Positions 5,809 to 13,610 of a stretch of DNA of 17,457 nt are shown piece by piece. Below the pieces are notes generated by a model, which saw only the letters and a list, made by a program, of their open reading frames with translations, was not told the DNA's origin and made no database searches. The stretch spans positions 1 through 17,457 of the forward strand of contig JAATFK010000700.1 of assembly GCA_015655225.1 (NCBI GenBank), given 5' to 3'. Within the stretch, counting starts at the first letter, position 1. Every line of letters begins with the position of its first letter. Made by a program: the position numbers and the translations under genes. Source of the stretch: Solirubrobacterales bacterium (lineage in GTDB: Bacteria > Actinomycetota > Thermoleophilia > Solirubrobacterales > Solirubrobacteraceae).

Positions 5809-6431
5809 TCGCCTACGAGCGCGACGGCGCCGAGATCTACCGGCAGTCGTTCGCGATCATCCGCGCGGAGGCCGACCTGAGCGGGCTCGATCCGGTCCTC
5901 GCCCGCACCGTCGTGCGGATGATCCACGCCAGCGGCATGGTCGACCTGCGTCGCGACGTCGCCTTCTCCCCCGGCTTCGGCGCCGCCGCGGTCACCGCGC
6001 TCCAGGGCGGCGCGCCGATCCTCTGCGACACGATGATGGTCGCCTCCGGCGTCACGCGCAGACGCCTGCCGGCCGACAACGAGGTCGTCTGCACGCTCCC
6101 CGAGCCGGGCATCCCGGAGCTGGCGCGCGAGCTCGGCACGACCCGCAGCGCCGCCGCGATGGAGCGCTGGCGCGACCGCCTCGACGGCTCTCTCGTCGTG
6201 ATCGGCAACGCCCCGACCGCCCTCTTCCACCTGCTGGAGATGGTCGCCGGCGGCGCCGGCCGGCCGGCCGCCGTGATCGGCGTCCCGGTCGGCTTCGTCG
6301 GCGCGGCCGAGTCGAAGGTCGCGCTGACCGAGGATCGGTCGGGGCTCGAGCACCTGGTCGTCCACGGCCGCCGCGGCGGCAGCGCGATCGCCGCCGGCGC
6401 CGTCAACGCGCTCGCGACCGACGTCGAATGA
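5805..6431 (+). CDS. cobH: Precorrin-8X methylmutase
   Basis: CobH moves the C11 methyl group to C12, turning precorrin-8 into hydrogenobyrinic acid. The protein has 208 residues, the usual size. The catalytic histidine is H41 in V-R-M-I-H-A-S-G-M-V-D; other family signatures are G-G-A-P-I-L-C-D-T-M-M-V-A-S-G, I-G-N-A-P-T-A-L-F-H-L-L-E and V-G-V-P-V-G-F-V-G-A-A-E-S-K-like text. The GTG start at 5805 overlaps the cobG stop (GTGA, 5805-5808), and its own TGA overlaps the cobIJ ATG (6428-6431). A longer open frame exists upstream but lies inside cobG. Expression is expected to follow the riboswitch. Confidence 0.95.
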   Translation: MIAYERDGAEIYRQSFAIIRAEADLSGLDPVLARTVVRMIHASGMVDLRRDVAFSPGFGAAAVTALQGGAPILCDTMMVASGVTRRRLPADNEVVCTLPEPGIPELARELGTTRSAAAMERWRDRLDGSLVVIGNAPTALFHLLEMVAGGAGRPAAVIGVPVGFVGAAESKVALTEDRSGLEHLVVHGRRGGSAIAAGAVNALATDVE

Positions 6432-7936
6432 CGCCTCCCGAGCCCACGGCCGCCCCCGGCCGCCTCGTCGGCGTCGGCGTCGGCCCCGGTGACCCCGAGC
6501 TGCTGACGCTCAAGGCGACGCGCGCGATCGCCGACGCCGACGTCGTCGCCTACCCCTCGGCCCGCCACGGCCAGAGCGTCGCGCGCCGGATCGCGGCGCC
6601 GTACCTGCGGGCCGACCACCTCGAGGTGCTGCTGAGATTCCCGGTCACGACCGAGCTGGTCGAGCATCCGGGCGGCTACGAGGTCGCGCTGCAGGAGTTC
6701 TACGACGAGGCCTCGGAGGAGCTGGCGGTCCATCTCGACGCCGGCCGCGACGTCGCGATCCTGTGCGAGGGCGATCCGTTCTTCTACGGCTCCTACATGT
6801 ACTTCCACGACCGCCTCGCGCCCCGCTACGAGACGACCGTGATCCCCGCCGTGACGGCGTTCAGCGCCGCCGCCGCGGCCGCCGGCAGACCGCTCGTCAA
6901 GCGCGACGACGTGTTCATGGCCCTGCCCGGCACGCTCCCCGTCGAGACGCTCGCGGAGCACCTGCGCCACGCCGACGCGGCGGTCGTGATGAAGCTCGGG
7001 CGGACGTTCCCGCACGTGCGTGAGGCGGCCGAGCTGGCCGGCGTGCAGGAGCGCGGGATCTACGTCGAGCGGGCCAGCTCGGAGCGGGAGCGGGTCATGC
7101 CGCTCACCGACGTCGGGGAGCAGGTCCCCTACATGTCGCTCGTGCTCGTGCCGACCGACCAGACCGGCCCGCGCTCGGTCCACGAGCACGGCGGCTCGGT
7201 CGCGGTCGTCGGCCTCGGGCCGGCCGGTCCCGACTGGCTGACGCCGGAGGCGCGCGCGGAGCTGGCGGCGGCCGACGCGGTCGTCGGCTACGAGACCTAC
7301 CTCGCGCGCGTCCCGGCGCGCGTCGGGCAGGACCGCCACGGGAGCGACAACCGCGTCGAGGCCGACCGCGCGCGCCACGCGCTGAGCCTCGCGGCGGCGG
7401 GTGCGCGCGTCGCCGTCGTCTCCTCCGGCGACCCCGGCATCTTCGCGATGGCGAGCGCGGTGCTGGAGCAGCTGGAGGGGGACGACTTCCCCGGCGTCGA
7501 GGTGCGGATCGTCCCCGGGCTCTCGGCGATGCAGGCGGCGGCCTCGCGCGTCGGGGCGCCGCTCGGGCACGACTTCGCCGTCCTCTCGCTCTCCGACGTG
7601 CTGAAGCCGTGGGACGTGATCGAGCGGCGGCTCGACGCCGTCGGCGCGGCCGACCTCGCGCTCGCGCTCTACAACCCGCGCTCCCGCGCGCGGCCGACGC
7701 AGCTGGAGGACGCGCGCGCGATCCTGCTGCGCCACCGGGCGCCGGCGACGCCGGTCGTGCTGGCGCGGGCGGTCGGGGCGGCGCAGGAGCGCGTCACGGT
7801 GACGACCCTCGCCGACTTCGACGCCGAGGCGGTCGACATGCGCACGCTGCTGCTGGTCGGCTCCTCCACGACCCGCGTGATCGCCCGCGACGGCCGCGCG
7901 CCGCAGGTCTACACGCCGCGGCGCTACCCCGCCTGA
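6428..7936 (+). CDS. cobIJ: Fused precorrin-2 C20-methyltransferase / precorrin-3B C17-methyltransferase (CobIJ)
   Basis: One 502-residue protein holds two SAM-dependent methyltransferases. CobI (about residues 12-245) methylates precorrin-2 at C20 and begins G-V-G-V-G-P-G-D-P-E-L-L-T-L-K-A; it has C-E-G-D-P-F-F-Y-G-S. CobJ (about 256-490) methylates C17 and performs ring contraction of precorrin-3B; it begins V-A-V-V-G-L-G-P-A-G-P-D-W-L-T-P-E-A and has S-S-G-D-P-G-I-F-A-M-A and L-Y-N-P-R-S-R. The same fusion is known in other actinobacteria such as Mycobacterium. CobG acts between the two fused steps and is encoded in the same operon. The ATG overlaps the cobH stop; the C-terminal codons overlap cobK, which runs in the opposite direction, by 13 bp. 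Confidence 0.95.
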   Translation: MTPPEPTAAPGRLVGVGVGPGDPELLTLKATRAIADADVVAYPSARHGQSVARRIAAPYLRADHLEVLLRFPVTTELVEHPGGYEVALQEFYDEASEELAVHLDAGRDVAILCEGDPFFYGSYMYFHDRLAPRYETTVIPAVTAFSAAAAAAGRPLVKRDDVFMALPGTLPVETLAEHLRHADAAVVMKLGRTFPHVREAAELAGVQERGIYVERASSERERVMPLTDVGEQVPYMSLVLVPTDQTGPRSVHEHGGSVAVVGLGPAGPDWLTPEARAELAAADAVVGYETYLARVPARVGQDRHGSDNRVEADRARHALSLAAAGARVAVVSSGDPGIFAMASAVLEQLEGDDFPGVEVRIVPGLSAMQAAASRVGAPLGHDFAVLSLSDVLKPWDVIERRLDAVGAADLALALYNPRSRARPTQLEDARAILLRHRAPATPVVLARAVGAAQERVTVTTLADFDAEAVDMRTLLLVGSSTTRVIARDGRAPQVYTPRRYPA

Positions 7937-8703
7937 GCCGCCGCCGCGCGGCGCGCCCAGGCGAGCGCGGCGTCGACCGTCTCGACACGGGCGACGTCGG
8001 GGCGCGCCGGGCGGCGCACGACGATCACCGGAAGTCCCCGCGCACGGGCGGCGTCGAGCTTCGCGACCGTCAGGGGGCCGCCGCTGTCCTTCGTGACGAC
8101 GAGGTCGAGCGCGTGGGTGTCGATCAGGTTGAGCTCGCCCGCGAGCGTGTAGGGGCCGCGGTCGAGCAGCAGCTCGTGGTGGGGCGGGAGTGGCGGGTCG
8201 GGCGGATCGACGCAGCGGATCAGGAACCAGGCGTCGGCGATCCCGGCGAAGGCGGGCAGACCCTGGCGGCCCGTCGTCAGGAGGACGCGCGCGCCGAGCC
8301 CGGCGGGCGGTGGGCCGAGCAGCGCTGCGGCTCCCGCGAGGTCGTCGACCCAGGTCCAGCGGTCCCCCTCACGCTCGCTCCAGCCGGGCCGTTCGAGCCG
8401 CAGCAACGGGATCCCGGCGGTGGCCGCGGCCTGCGTCGCGGAGGCCGAGATGCGCTCGGCGAACGGGTGGGTGGCGTCGGCGACGGCGGCGATCCGCTCC
8501 CGCGCGAGCCACGCCGCGAGCGCGACCGGGCCGCCGAAGCCGCCGACGCGCACCTCGCCGACCGGCAGCCGCGGGCGCGCGACGCGACCGGCGAGCGAGG
8601 AGATCACCGGGATCCCCTCCGCGTGCAGCCGCTCGGCCAGATCGCGGGCCTCGCCGGTGCCGCCGAGGATCAGGATCCGGCGCGCGGCGCTCCCCGCGCT
8701 CAC
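7924..8703 (-). CDS. cobK: Precorrin-6A reductase
   Basis: CobK uses NADPH to reduce precorrin-6A to precorrin-6B. The 259-residue protein begins with the nucleotide-binding loop I-L-I-L-G-G-T-G-E-A-R-D-L-A and has the signature A-D-A-T-H-P-F-A-E-R-I-S and V-T-K-D-S-G-G near the C-terminus. The start is GTG at 8703, overlapping the cobM stop by GTGA (8700-8703). It is the last gene of the minus operon; its TAG (7926-7924) lies inside the 3' end of cobIJ, so no terminator separates the convergent operons. Confidence 0.95.
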   Translation of the reverse strand: MSAGSAARRILILGGTGEARDLAERLHAEGIPVISSLAGRVARPRLPVGEVRVGGFGGPVALAAWLARERIAAVADATHPFAERISASATQAAATAGIPLLRLERPGWSEREGDRWTWVDDLAGAAALLGPPPAGLGARVLLTTGRQGLPAFAGIADAWFLIRCVDPPDPPLPPHHELLLDRGPYTLAGELNLIDTHALDLVVTKDSGGPLTVAKLDAARARGLPVIVVRRPARPDVARVETVDAALAWARRAAAAQAG

Positions 8704-9443
8704 GACCGCTCGCGCGCCTTCGAGTAGAGGAAGCTGTCGTCGAAGTCGCGACCCGCGAGGGCGGGGCCGACGAAGATCGTCGCCGTCCGTCTGACGCCGT
8801 GCTCGGCGACCGCGGCGGCGATCGTCGCGAGCGTGCCGCGCAGGATCAGCTCGTCGGGCCAGCTCGCGCGCGCGACGACGGCGGCGGGGCAGTCGGCACC
8901 GTAGTGCGGGACGAGGACGGCGACCAGCTCCTCCATCGCCTGGACGCCGAGGTGCAGGACGAGCGTCGCGCCGTGGGACGCGAGCGACTCGAGCCGCTCG
9001 CCCTCCGGCAGCGGCGAGGAGTCGCGGCGGTAGCGCGTCAGGATCACCGTCTGCGCGACGCCCGGCAGCGTCAGCTCCTGGCGCAGCGTCGCGGCGGCGG
9101 CGGCGAACGCGGGGACGCCGGGCGTCATGTCCCAGTCGATCCCGAGCGCGTCGAGGCGACGCGTCTGCTCGCCGACGGCGCTGTAGATCGAGAGGTCGCC
9201 CGAGTGCAGGCGGGCGACGTCCTCGTGGCGGGCGTGCGCGCGCTCGAACTCGGCGACGATCTCGTCCAGCTGAAGGCTCTGGGTGTCGATCACGCGGGCG
9301 TCGGCGGGGGCGTGCGCGAGCACCTCGGGCGGGACCAGCGCGCCCGCGTAGAGGCAGACCGGGCTGCTCGCGATCAGCCGCTGCGCGCGCAGCGTCAGGA
9401 GGTCGGGCGCGCCCGGGCCAGCGCCGATGAAGTGGACGGTCAC
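8700..9443 (-). CDS. cobM: Precorrin-4 C11-methyltransferase
   Basis: CobM adds the C11 methyl to precorrin-4 using SAM, giving precorrin-5. The 247-residue protein starts V-T-V-H-F-I-G-A-G-P-G-A-P-D-L-L-T-L, and shows Y-A-G-A-L-V-P-P-E-V-L, L-H-S-G-D-L-S-I-Y-S-A-V-G-E-Q and the T-P-G-V-P-A-F loop, all typical of CobM/CbiF. The GTG at 9443 has AAGGAGG just upstream and overlaps the cobL stop (GTGA, 9440-9443). The open frame continues upstream to 9953, but that stretch is antisense-type, Arg/Pro-rich and inside cobL. Confidence 0.95.
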   Translation of the reverse strand: MTVHFIGAGPGAPDLLTLRAQRLIASSPVCLYAGALVPPEVLAHAPADARVIDTQSLQLDEIVAEFERAHARHEDVARLHSGDLSIYSAVGEQTRRLDALGIDWDMTPGVPAFAAAAATLRQELTLPGVAQTVILTRYRRDSSPLPEGERLESLASHGATLVLHLGVQAMEELVAVLVPHYGADCPAAVVARASWPDELILRGTLATIAAAVAEHGVRRTATIFVGPALAGRDFDDSFLYSKARERS

Positions 9444-10675
9444 GACGCCTCCTTGGTGATGGACCACTGGACGATCGGGAGCTGGTCGCGCCAGGCGGTG
9501 AAGCGTCCGACCGGCTCGGCGTGGCCGACCGCGAGCCGCGTGAGGCTGCCGCCGTGGCGCGCGCGAGCCGCCTGGAGCAGCTGCTCGCCCTCCAGCGTGA
9601 CGGCGTTGGCGACGAGGCGGCCGCCGGGGAGGAGCGCGTCGTGGCAGCGGTCGAGCAGGTCGGGCGCGGCGGTCAGGCCGCCGCCGACGAAGATCGCATG
9701 GGGCGGGTCGAGTTGGTCCAGGGCCTCGGGCGCCTTGCCTTCGACGATGGTCAGCTCGGGGACGCCGAGCGTGCGGGCGTTGTGGGCGATCCGGGCGGCT
9801 CGCTCGGGGTGGGGCTCGATCGCGACCGCGCGCGCCGAGGGCTCCGCACGCAGCCACTCGATCCCGATCGAGCCGGAGCCGGCGCCGACGTCCCACAGCA
9901 GCTGACCGGGCGCGGGGGCGAGGGCCGCGAGCGTCACGGCGCGAACGACCCACTTCGTCAGCTGGCCGTCGTGCGCGTAGGCGTCATCGGGGAGGCCGGG
10001 GATGCGGGGGAGCGGACGGGTCCCGGGGGCGGGACGGCAGCTGATCGCGACCGCGTGGAGCGGGTCGGCGGCGCGCTCACCCCAGGTCTCGGCGGTCGCA
10101 TGGTGGAGCTGCTCGCCGGGACCGCCGAGCTGCTCCAGCACGGTGAAGTCGCTCAGACCCCAGCCGCGGTCGGTGAGGATCGTGGCGAGCGTGGCGGCAC
10201 CGTCGGCGCCGGTCACGTAGACGACGATCCTCTGGTGGGGCTGCAACGCGCGGGCGACCAGCTCCGGTGCGCGGGCGACGGCGCTCAGCAGCTCGACCTC
10301 GGCCTCCGGCCAGCCGAGGCGCGCGCAGGCGTAGGCGAAGGCGGAGGGGTGCGGGAGGACGCGAGGGGCCGGGGTGCCGTTGTCGGCGCGGCGCTTCGCA
10401 AGGGTGGCGCCGATCCCGTGGAGCATCGGGTCGCCGCTCGCGAGGACGACCGTGCCCGGCTCGGTTCCGCGGGCCAGCTCCTCGACGAGGGGGTCGAGCG
10501 GGGAGGGCCACGGGCGGCGCTCGGCGCCGGCGGTCGCGGTCTGCGGGACGGCGTCGAGCTGGCGGCGGGAGCCGACCAGGAGGCGCGCGGTGCCGAGCGC
10601 GTCCCGAGCCTCGTCGCCGAGGCCGGCCCAGCCGTCGGCGCCGATGCCGACGATCGTGAGGGACGGGTGGGTCAT
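9440..10675 (-). CDS. cobL: Precorrin-6B C5,15-methyltransferase (decarboxylating), CbiE-CbiT fusion
   Basis: CobL methylates precorrin-6B at C5 and C15 and removes the C12 acetate carboxyl, giving precorrin-8. The 411-residue protein has an N-terminal CbiE domain (I-V-G-I-G-A-D-G-W-A-G-L; A-S-G-D-P-M-L-H-G-I-G; L-P-H-P-S-A-F-A-Y-A-C-A-R-L-G-W) and a C-terminal CbiT Rossmann methyltransferase (L-L-W-D-V-G-A-G-S-G-S-I-G-I-E-W; A-I-E-P-H-P-E-R; F-V-G-G-G-L). This is the usual CobL arrangement. The ATG at 10675 overlaps the stop of the upstream fusion gene (ATGA, 10672-10675). Confidence 0.95.
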   Translation of the reverse strand: MTHPSLTIVGIGADGWAGLGDEARDALGTARLLVGSRRQLDAVPQTATAGAERRPWPSPLDPLVEELARGTEPGTVVLASGDPMLHGIGATLAKRRADNGTPAPRVLPHPSAFAYACARLGWPEAEVELLSAVARAPELVARALQPHQRIVVYVTGADGAATLATILTDRGWGLSDFTVLEQLGGPGEQLHHATAETWGERAADPLHAVAISCRPAPGTRPLPRIPGLPDDAYAHDGQLTKWVVRAVTLAALAPAPGQLLWDVGAGSGSIGIEWLRAEPSARAVAIEPHPERAARIAHNARTLGVPELTIVEGKAPEALDQLDPPHAIFVGGGLTAAPDLLDRCHDALLPGGRLVANAVTLEGEQLLQAARARHGGSLTRLAVGHAEPVGRFTAWRDQLPIVQWSITKEAS

Positions 10676-12249
10676 CGGGCCACCGCCTCCGCGAGCGCGG
10701 CGACGAGCCGTGCGTTCTTCTCCGGCGTGCGGGCCGTCAGTCGCAGGTGACCGGCGCCGAGGCCGGGGAACGAGGCGGCCTCGCGGACGGCGATCCGCTG
10801 TTCCCGCAGGCGTGCGGCGACCGCCGCTCCGTCGGCGACCTCGACCAGCACGAAGTTCGCGGCCGCCGGCCAGGTGCGGACGCCGGCGACGGCGGCGAGT
10901 CGCGCGACGAGGTCCTCCCGCTCTGCTCGTGCACGCTCGGCGGCCTCGGCGAGCGCATCGGGGCGGCTCGCGAAGGCGGCGAGCGCGGCGAGCGCGAGCG
11001 CGTTGACCGACCACGGCGGGCGCACGTCGCGCAGCCGCTGGGCGAGCCGTGGAGGCGCGACCGCGTAGCCGGCGCGCAGGCCCGGGATCGCGAGCGACTT
11101 CGTCAGGCTGCGCACGACGATCACGTCGTCGTGGCGGGTGTGGAGGAGCGTCTCCGGCTCGCCCGGGACGAGGTCCATGAACGCCTCGTCGACCACGACG
11201 ACGCGGCCGGGACGGCGCAGCGCGAGGATGGTCGCGGCCGGGTCGAGCGTCCCGCTCGGGGAGGCCGGGTTGCCGACGACGACGAGGTCGGCGGCGTCCG
11301 GCACGGCGTCCGGGTCGAGAACGAAGCCGCTGTCGGAGTCGCGAGTGACCCGGACGACCGGTACATTGTGCGCCCTCAGCGCCGCCTCCGCCTCGGTGAA
11401 CGCGGGATGGACGCAGGCGGCGAGCGTCGGGCGCAGGGCGGCGGGAAGCAGCCAGAACGCGGCCGCGGCGCCGTTGGCCGGGACGATCTCGTCGGCGGCG
11501 CGGTCGTGGAGCGCGGCGAGCGCCGCGACGGCCGCGGACTCGTCGGGGTAGCGGACGACGTCGTGGTCGAGCGCTTGCTGGAGCACGGCGCGGAGCCACG
11601 CCGGCGGCCCGCCGGCGAGGACGTTGACGGCATGGTCCGCGTCGCCAGGACGCACGGCGGTGTCGCCGTGGCGCCGGAGGTCGTCGTCGATCCCCTCAGG
11701 TCCCCTTGGTCCGGGCAGCTCGACCGCGCGACCGGCGACGACCAGCTCGACGCGGGTCGCGGCGGCGGCGAGCCGCTGGGTCGCGTCGCCGACGAGGTCG
11801 AGCCAGAGGCGGGAGGCGCTGTCGGCCGGGAGGACGCCGTGGCCGCTCTCCTCCGCCACGACGAGCACCAGGCCGGAGTGGGCGACGGCGAGCTGGGCGA
11901 GCCGCTCGATCTCGTCGCGGATGTGCGCGCTGACGGTGGCGAGCGTGGCGTCGTCGGCGCCGTCGAAGGCGCCGGCGAGGTAGAGGGCGGTCGCGATCCA
12001 GGGGCCGAGGCCGTCGACCAGCACGGTCGTGCCGGGCGGGGCGTCGGCGAGGGCATCGGCGAGCTGTGGGCCGGCGGTCACCGTCTCCCACGCGGCCGGG
12101 CGCCGGGCGACGTGGCGCGCGATCCGCTCGCGGTCGCTGTCGTCGGCGGTCGCGACGTAGCGGACCGGCGCGCCGCTCGCGACGGCGAGGCGCTCGGCGT
12201 GGGCGCTCTTGCCGGAGCGGGTTCCGCCGATCACGAGCCGCAGGCTCAT
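10672..12249 (-). CDS. Fused adenosylcobinamide kinase/guanylyltransferase (CobU/CobP) and L-threonine-O-3-phosphate decarboxylase (CobD/CobC)
   Basis: The 525-residue protein joins two B12 enzymes. Residues 1 to about 175 are CobU: P-loop G8-G-T-R-S-G-K-S15, H46 (the position guanylylated in CobU) in R-I-A-R-H-V-A-R-R-P-A-A-W, V-D-G-L-G-P-W and V-A-E-E-S-G-H-G-V-L-P. It phosphorylates adenosylcobinamide and transfers GMP. Residues about 205-525 are a fold-type I PLP enzyme like CobD/HisC: V-G-N-P-A-S-P-S-G, V-V-V-D-E-A-F, the PLP lysine K384 in S-L-T-K-S-L-A-I-P-G-L-R-A-G-Y, and a C-terminal R-L-T-A-R-T-P-E-K-N. In this context it should make aminopropanol phosphate from threonine phosphate. 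No internal stop or frameshift is seen. Both ends overlap neighbours by 4 bases. Confidence 0.92.
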   Translation of the reverse strand: MSLRLVIGGTRSGKSAHAERLAVASGAPVRYVATADDSDRERIARHVARRPAAWETVTAGPQLADALADAPPGTTVLVDGLGPWIATALYLAGAFDGADDATLATVSAHIRDEIERLAQLAVAHSGLVLVVAEESGHGVLPADSASRLWLDLVGDATQRLAAAATRVELVVAGRAVELPGPRGPEGIDDDLRRHGDTAVRPGDADHAVNVLAGGPPAWLRAVLQQALDHDVVRYPDESAAVAALAALHDRAADEIVPANGAAAAFWLLPAALRPTLAACVHPAFTEAEAALRAHNVPVVRVTRDSDSGFVLDPDAVPDAADLVVVGNPASPSGTLDPAATILALRRPGRVVVVDEAFMDLVPGEPETLLHTRHDDVIVVRSLTKSLAIPGLRAGYAVAPPRLAQRLRDVRPPWSVNALALAALAAFASRPDALAEAAERARAEREDLVARLAAVAGVRTWPAAANFVLVEVADGAAVAARLREQRIAVREAASFPGLGAGHLRLTARTPEKNARLVAALAEAVAR

Positions 12250-13610
12250 GCGAGCGCGGGCCTCCGGGCACGCGCCGCCGCGACGAAGCGCGCCGGAATC
12301 TGAGGGAAGGCGGCCCAGTGGACGTGGAGGTAGCTCGCCTGCACCGCGCCCGCGACGAAGCCCTCACGGCGCTCACGGCCGCGGGCCGAGAGCGTCCAGG
12401 CGGCGTGCTCGCCGCCGTCGGCGGGCTCCGTCTGGGAGTAGTGGAACTCGTGGCCGCGGAGTCGTTCGCCGGCGGCGAGCCAGGGGGTCGCCGTGGCGGC
12501 GATGGCCTCGCGGTAGCCGAGCGTCAGGCGTCTCCCCATCGCGGCACGGAGCGGCAGCGCGCCGCACATCGCGTGGCCGTCGAGCTGCTCGCCGAGGTAG
12601 AGGAGGCCGCCGCACTCGGCGAGCACCGGCCGGCCGGCGGCGACGTGGGCCGCGACCGCCGCGCGCAGCGGCGCGTTCGCCGCCAGCTCCTCGCCGAACA
12701 CCTCGGGGAAGCCGCCCGCGAGGACGAGGGCGTCGGTCGCGGCCGGCAGCGCCTCGTCGTGGAGCGGGTCGAAGGCGACCAGCTCGGCGCCGGCCCCCTC
12801 CAGCAGCTCGAGGTTCTCGCGGTAGTGGAAGGAGAAGGCCGGGCCTTGGGCGACGGCGATCCGCGCCGGGGCGGCGGGTGCGGCGGCGGGGTCCGGGCTC
12901 CAGGCGGGGCCGGGGAGCGGAGGGGCGTCGCGGGCGAGGGCGAGGAGGGCGTCGAGGTCGGTCGAGGACTCGATCAGGGAGGTAAGCGCTTCGAGGGCGG
13001 CGCCGGTGCGGGCGCGGCGCTCGTCGGCGGGGACGAGGCCGAGGTGACGCTCGGGGGCGGCGACGCGCTCGTCGCGGCGCAGGGCTCCGAGCACCGGGAT
13101 CCCGAGCGGCGCGACGGCCTCCCGCAGCAGCTCCTCATGGCCCTCGGAGCCGACGCGGTTGAAGATCACGCCGGCGACGACGAGGTCGGGGTCGAAGGTC
13201 GCGAAGCCATGGACGATCGCGGCCGCCGAGCGGGCCATCGCGGAGCCGTCGACGACGAGGACGACGGGGGCGTGGAGGAGCTTCGCGACATGGGCGGTCG
13301 AGGCCAGCTCGCCCCTGCCGGAGGCGCCGTCGAAGAGGCCCATGACGCCCTCGACGACGGCGACGTCGGCGCCCTGGGCGCCGTGGCGCACGAGGGGGGC
13401 GATCAGGTCGGGGCCGCTGAGGAAGGCATCGAGGTTGCGCCCGGGGCGGCCGGAGGCGAGGGCGTGGTAGCTCGGGTCGATGTAGTCGGGCCCGACCTTG
13501 AAGCCCTGGACCCGGAGTCCACGCGCGCGGAGGGCGCCGATCAGGCCGGAGGCGACGGTCGTCTTGCCGGCGCCCGAGCTGGTGCCGGCGATCACGAGTC
13601 GGGGGATCAT
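12246..13610 (-). CDS. cobB: Hydrogenobyrinic acid a,c-diamide synthase
   Basis: CobB/CbiA amidates the a and c side chains of hydrogenobyrinic (or cobyrinic) acid using ATP and glutamine. The 454-residue protein has the N-terminal dethiobiotin-synthetase-like ATPase domain (P-loop G9-T-S-S-G-A-G-K-T-T18; G-F-K-V-G-P-D-Y-I-D-P; V-E-G-V-M-G-L-F-D-G) and a C-terminal class I glutamine amidotransferase domain with nucleophile C333 in A-E-C-G-G-L-L-Y-L and H429-V-H431 in Y-L-H-V-H-W. With CobG present, hydrogenobyrinate (metal-free) is the expected substrate. The start ATG at 13610 overlaps the upstream gene stop. Confidence 0.95.
   Translation of the reverse strand: MIPRLVIAGTSSGAGKTTVASGLIGALRARGLRVQGFKVGPDYIDPSYHALASGRPGRNLDAFLSGPDLIAPLVRHGAQGADVAVVEGVMGLFDGASGRGELASTAHVAKLLHAPVVLVVDGSAMARSAAAIVHGFATFDPDLVVAGVIFNRVGSEGHEELLREAVAPLGIPVLGALRRDERVAAPERHLGLVPADERRARTGAALEALTSLIESSTDLDALLALARDAPPLPGPAWSPDPAAAPAAPARIAVAQGPAFSFHYRENLELLEGAGAELVAFDPLHDEALPAATDALVLAGGFPEVFGEELAANAPLRAAVAAHVAAGRPVLAECGGLLYLGEQLDGHAMCGALPLRAAMGRRLTLGYREAIAATATPWLAAGERLRGHEFHYSQTEPADGGEHAAWTLSARGRERREGFVAGAVQASYLHVHWAAFPQIPARFVAAARARRPALA

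Noticed and set aside
5837..7735. 632-codon open frame on the minus strand
   Set aside because: Antisense to cobH and cobIJ, which have full catalytic motifs and overlapping start/stop signals.
8190..10750. Long plus-strand open frames opposite cobK, cobM and cobL
   Set aside because: Compositional shadows of the minus-strand methyltransferase genes; no motifs or ribosome-binding sites.
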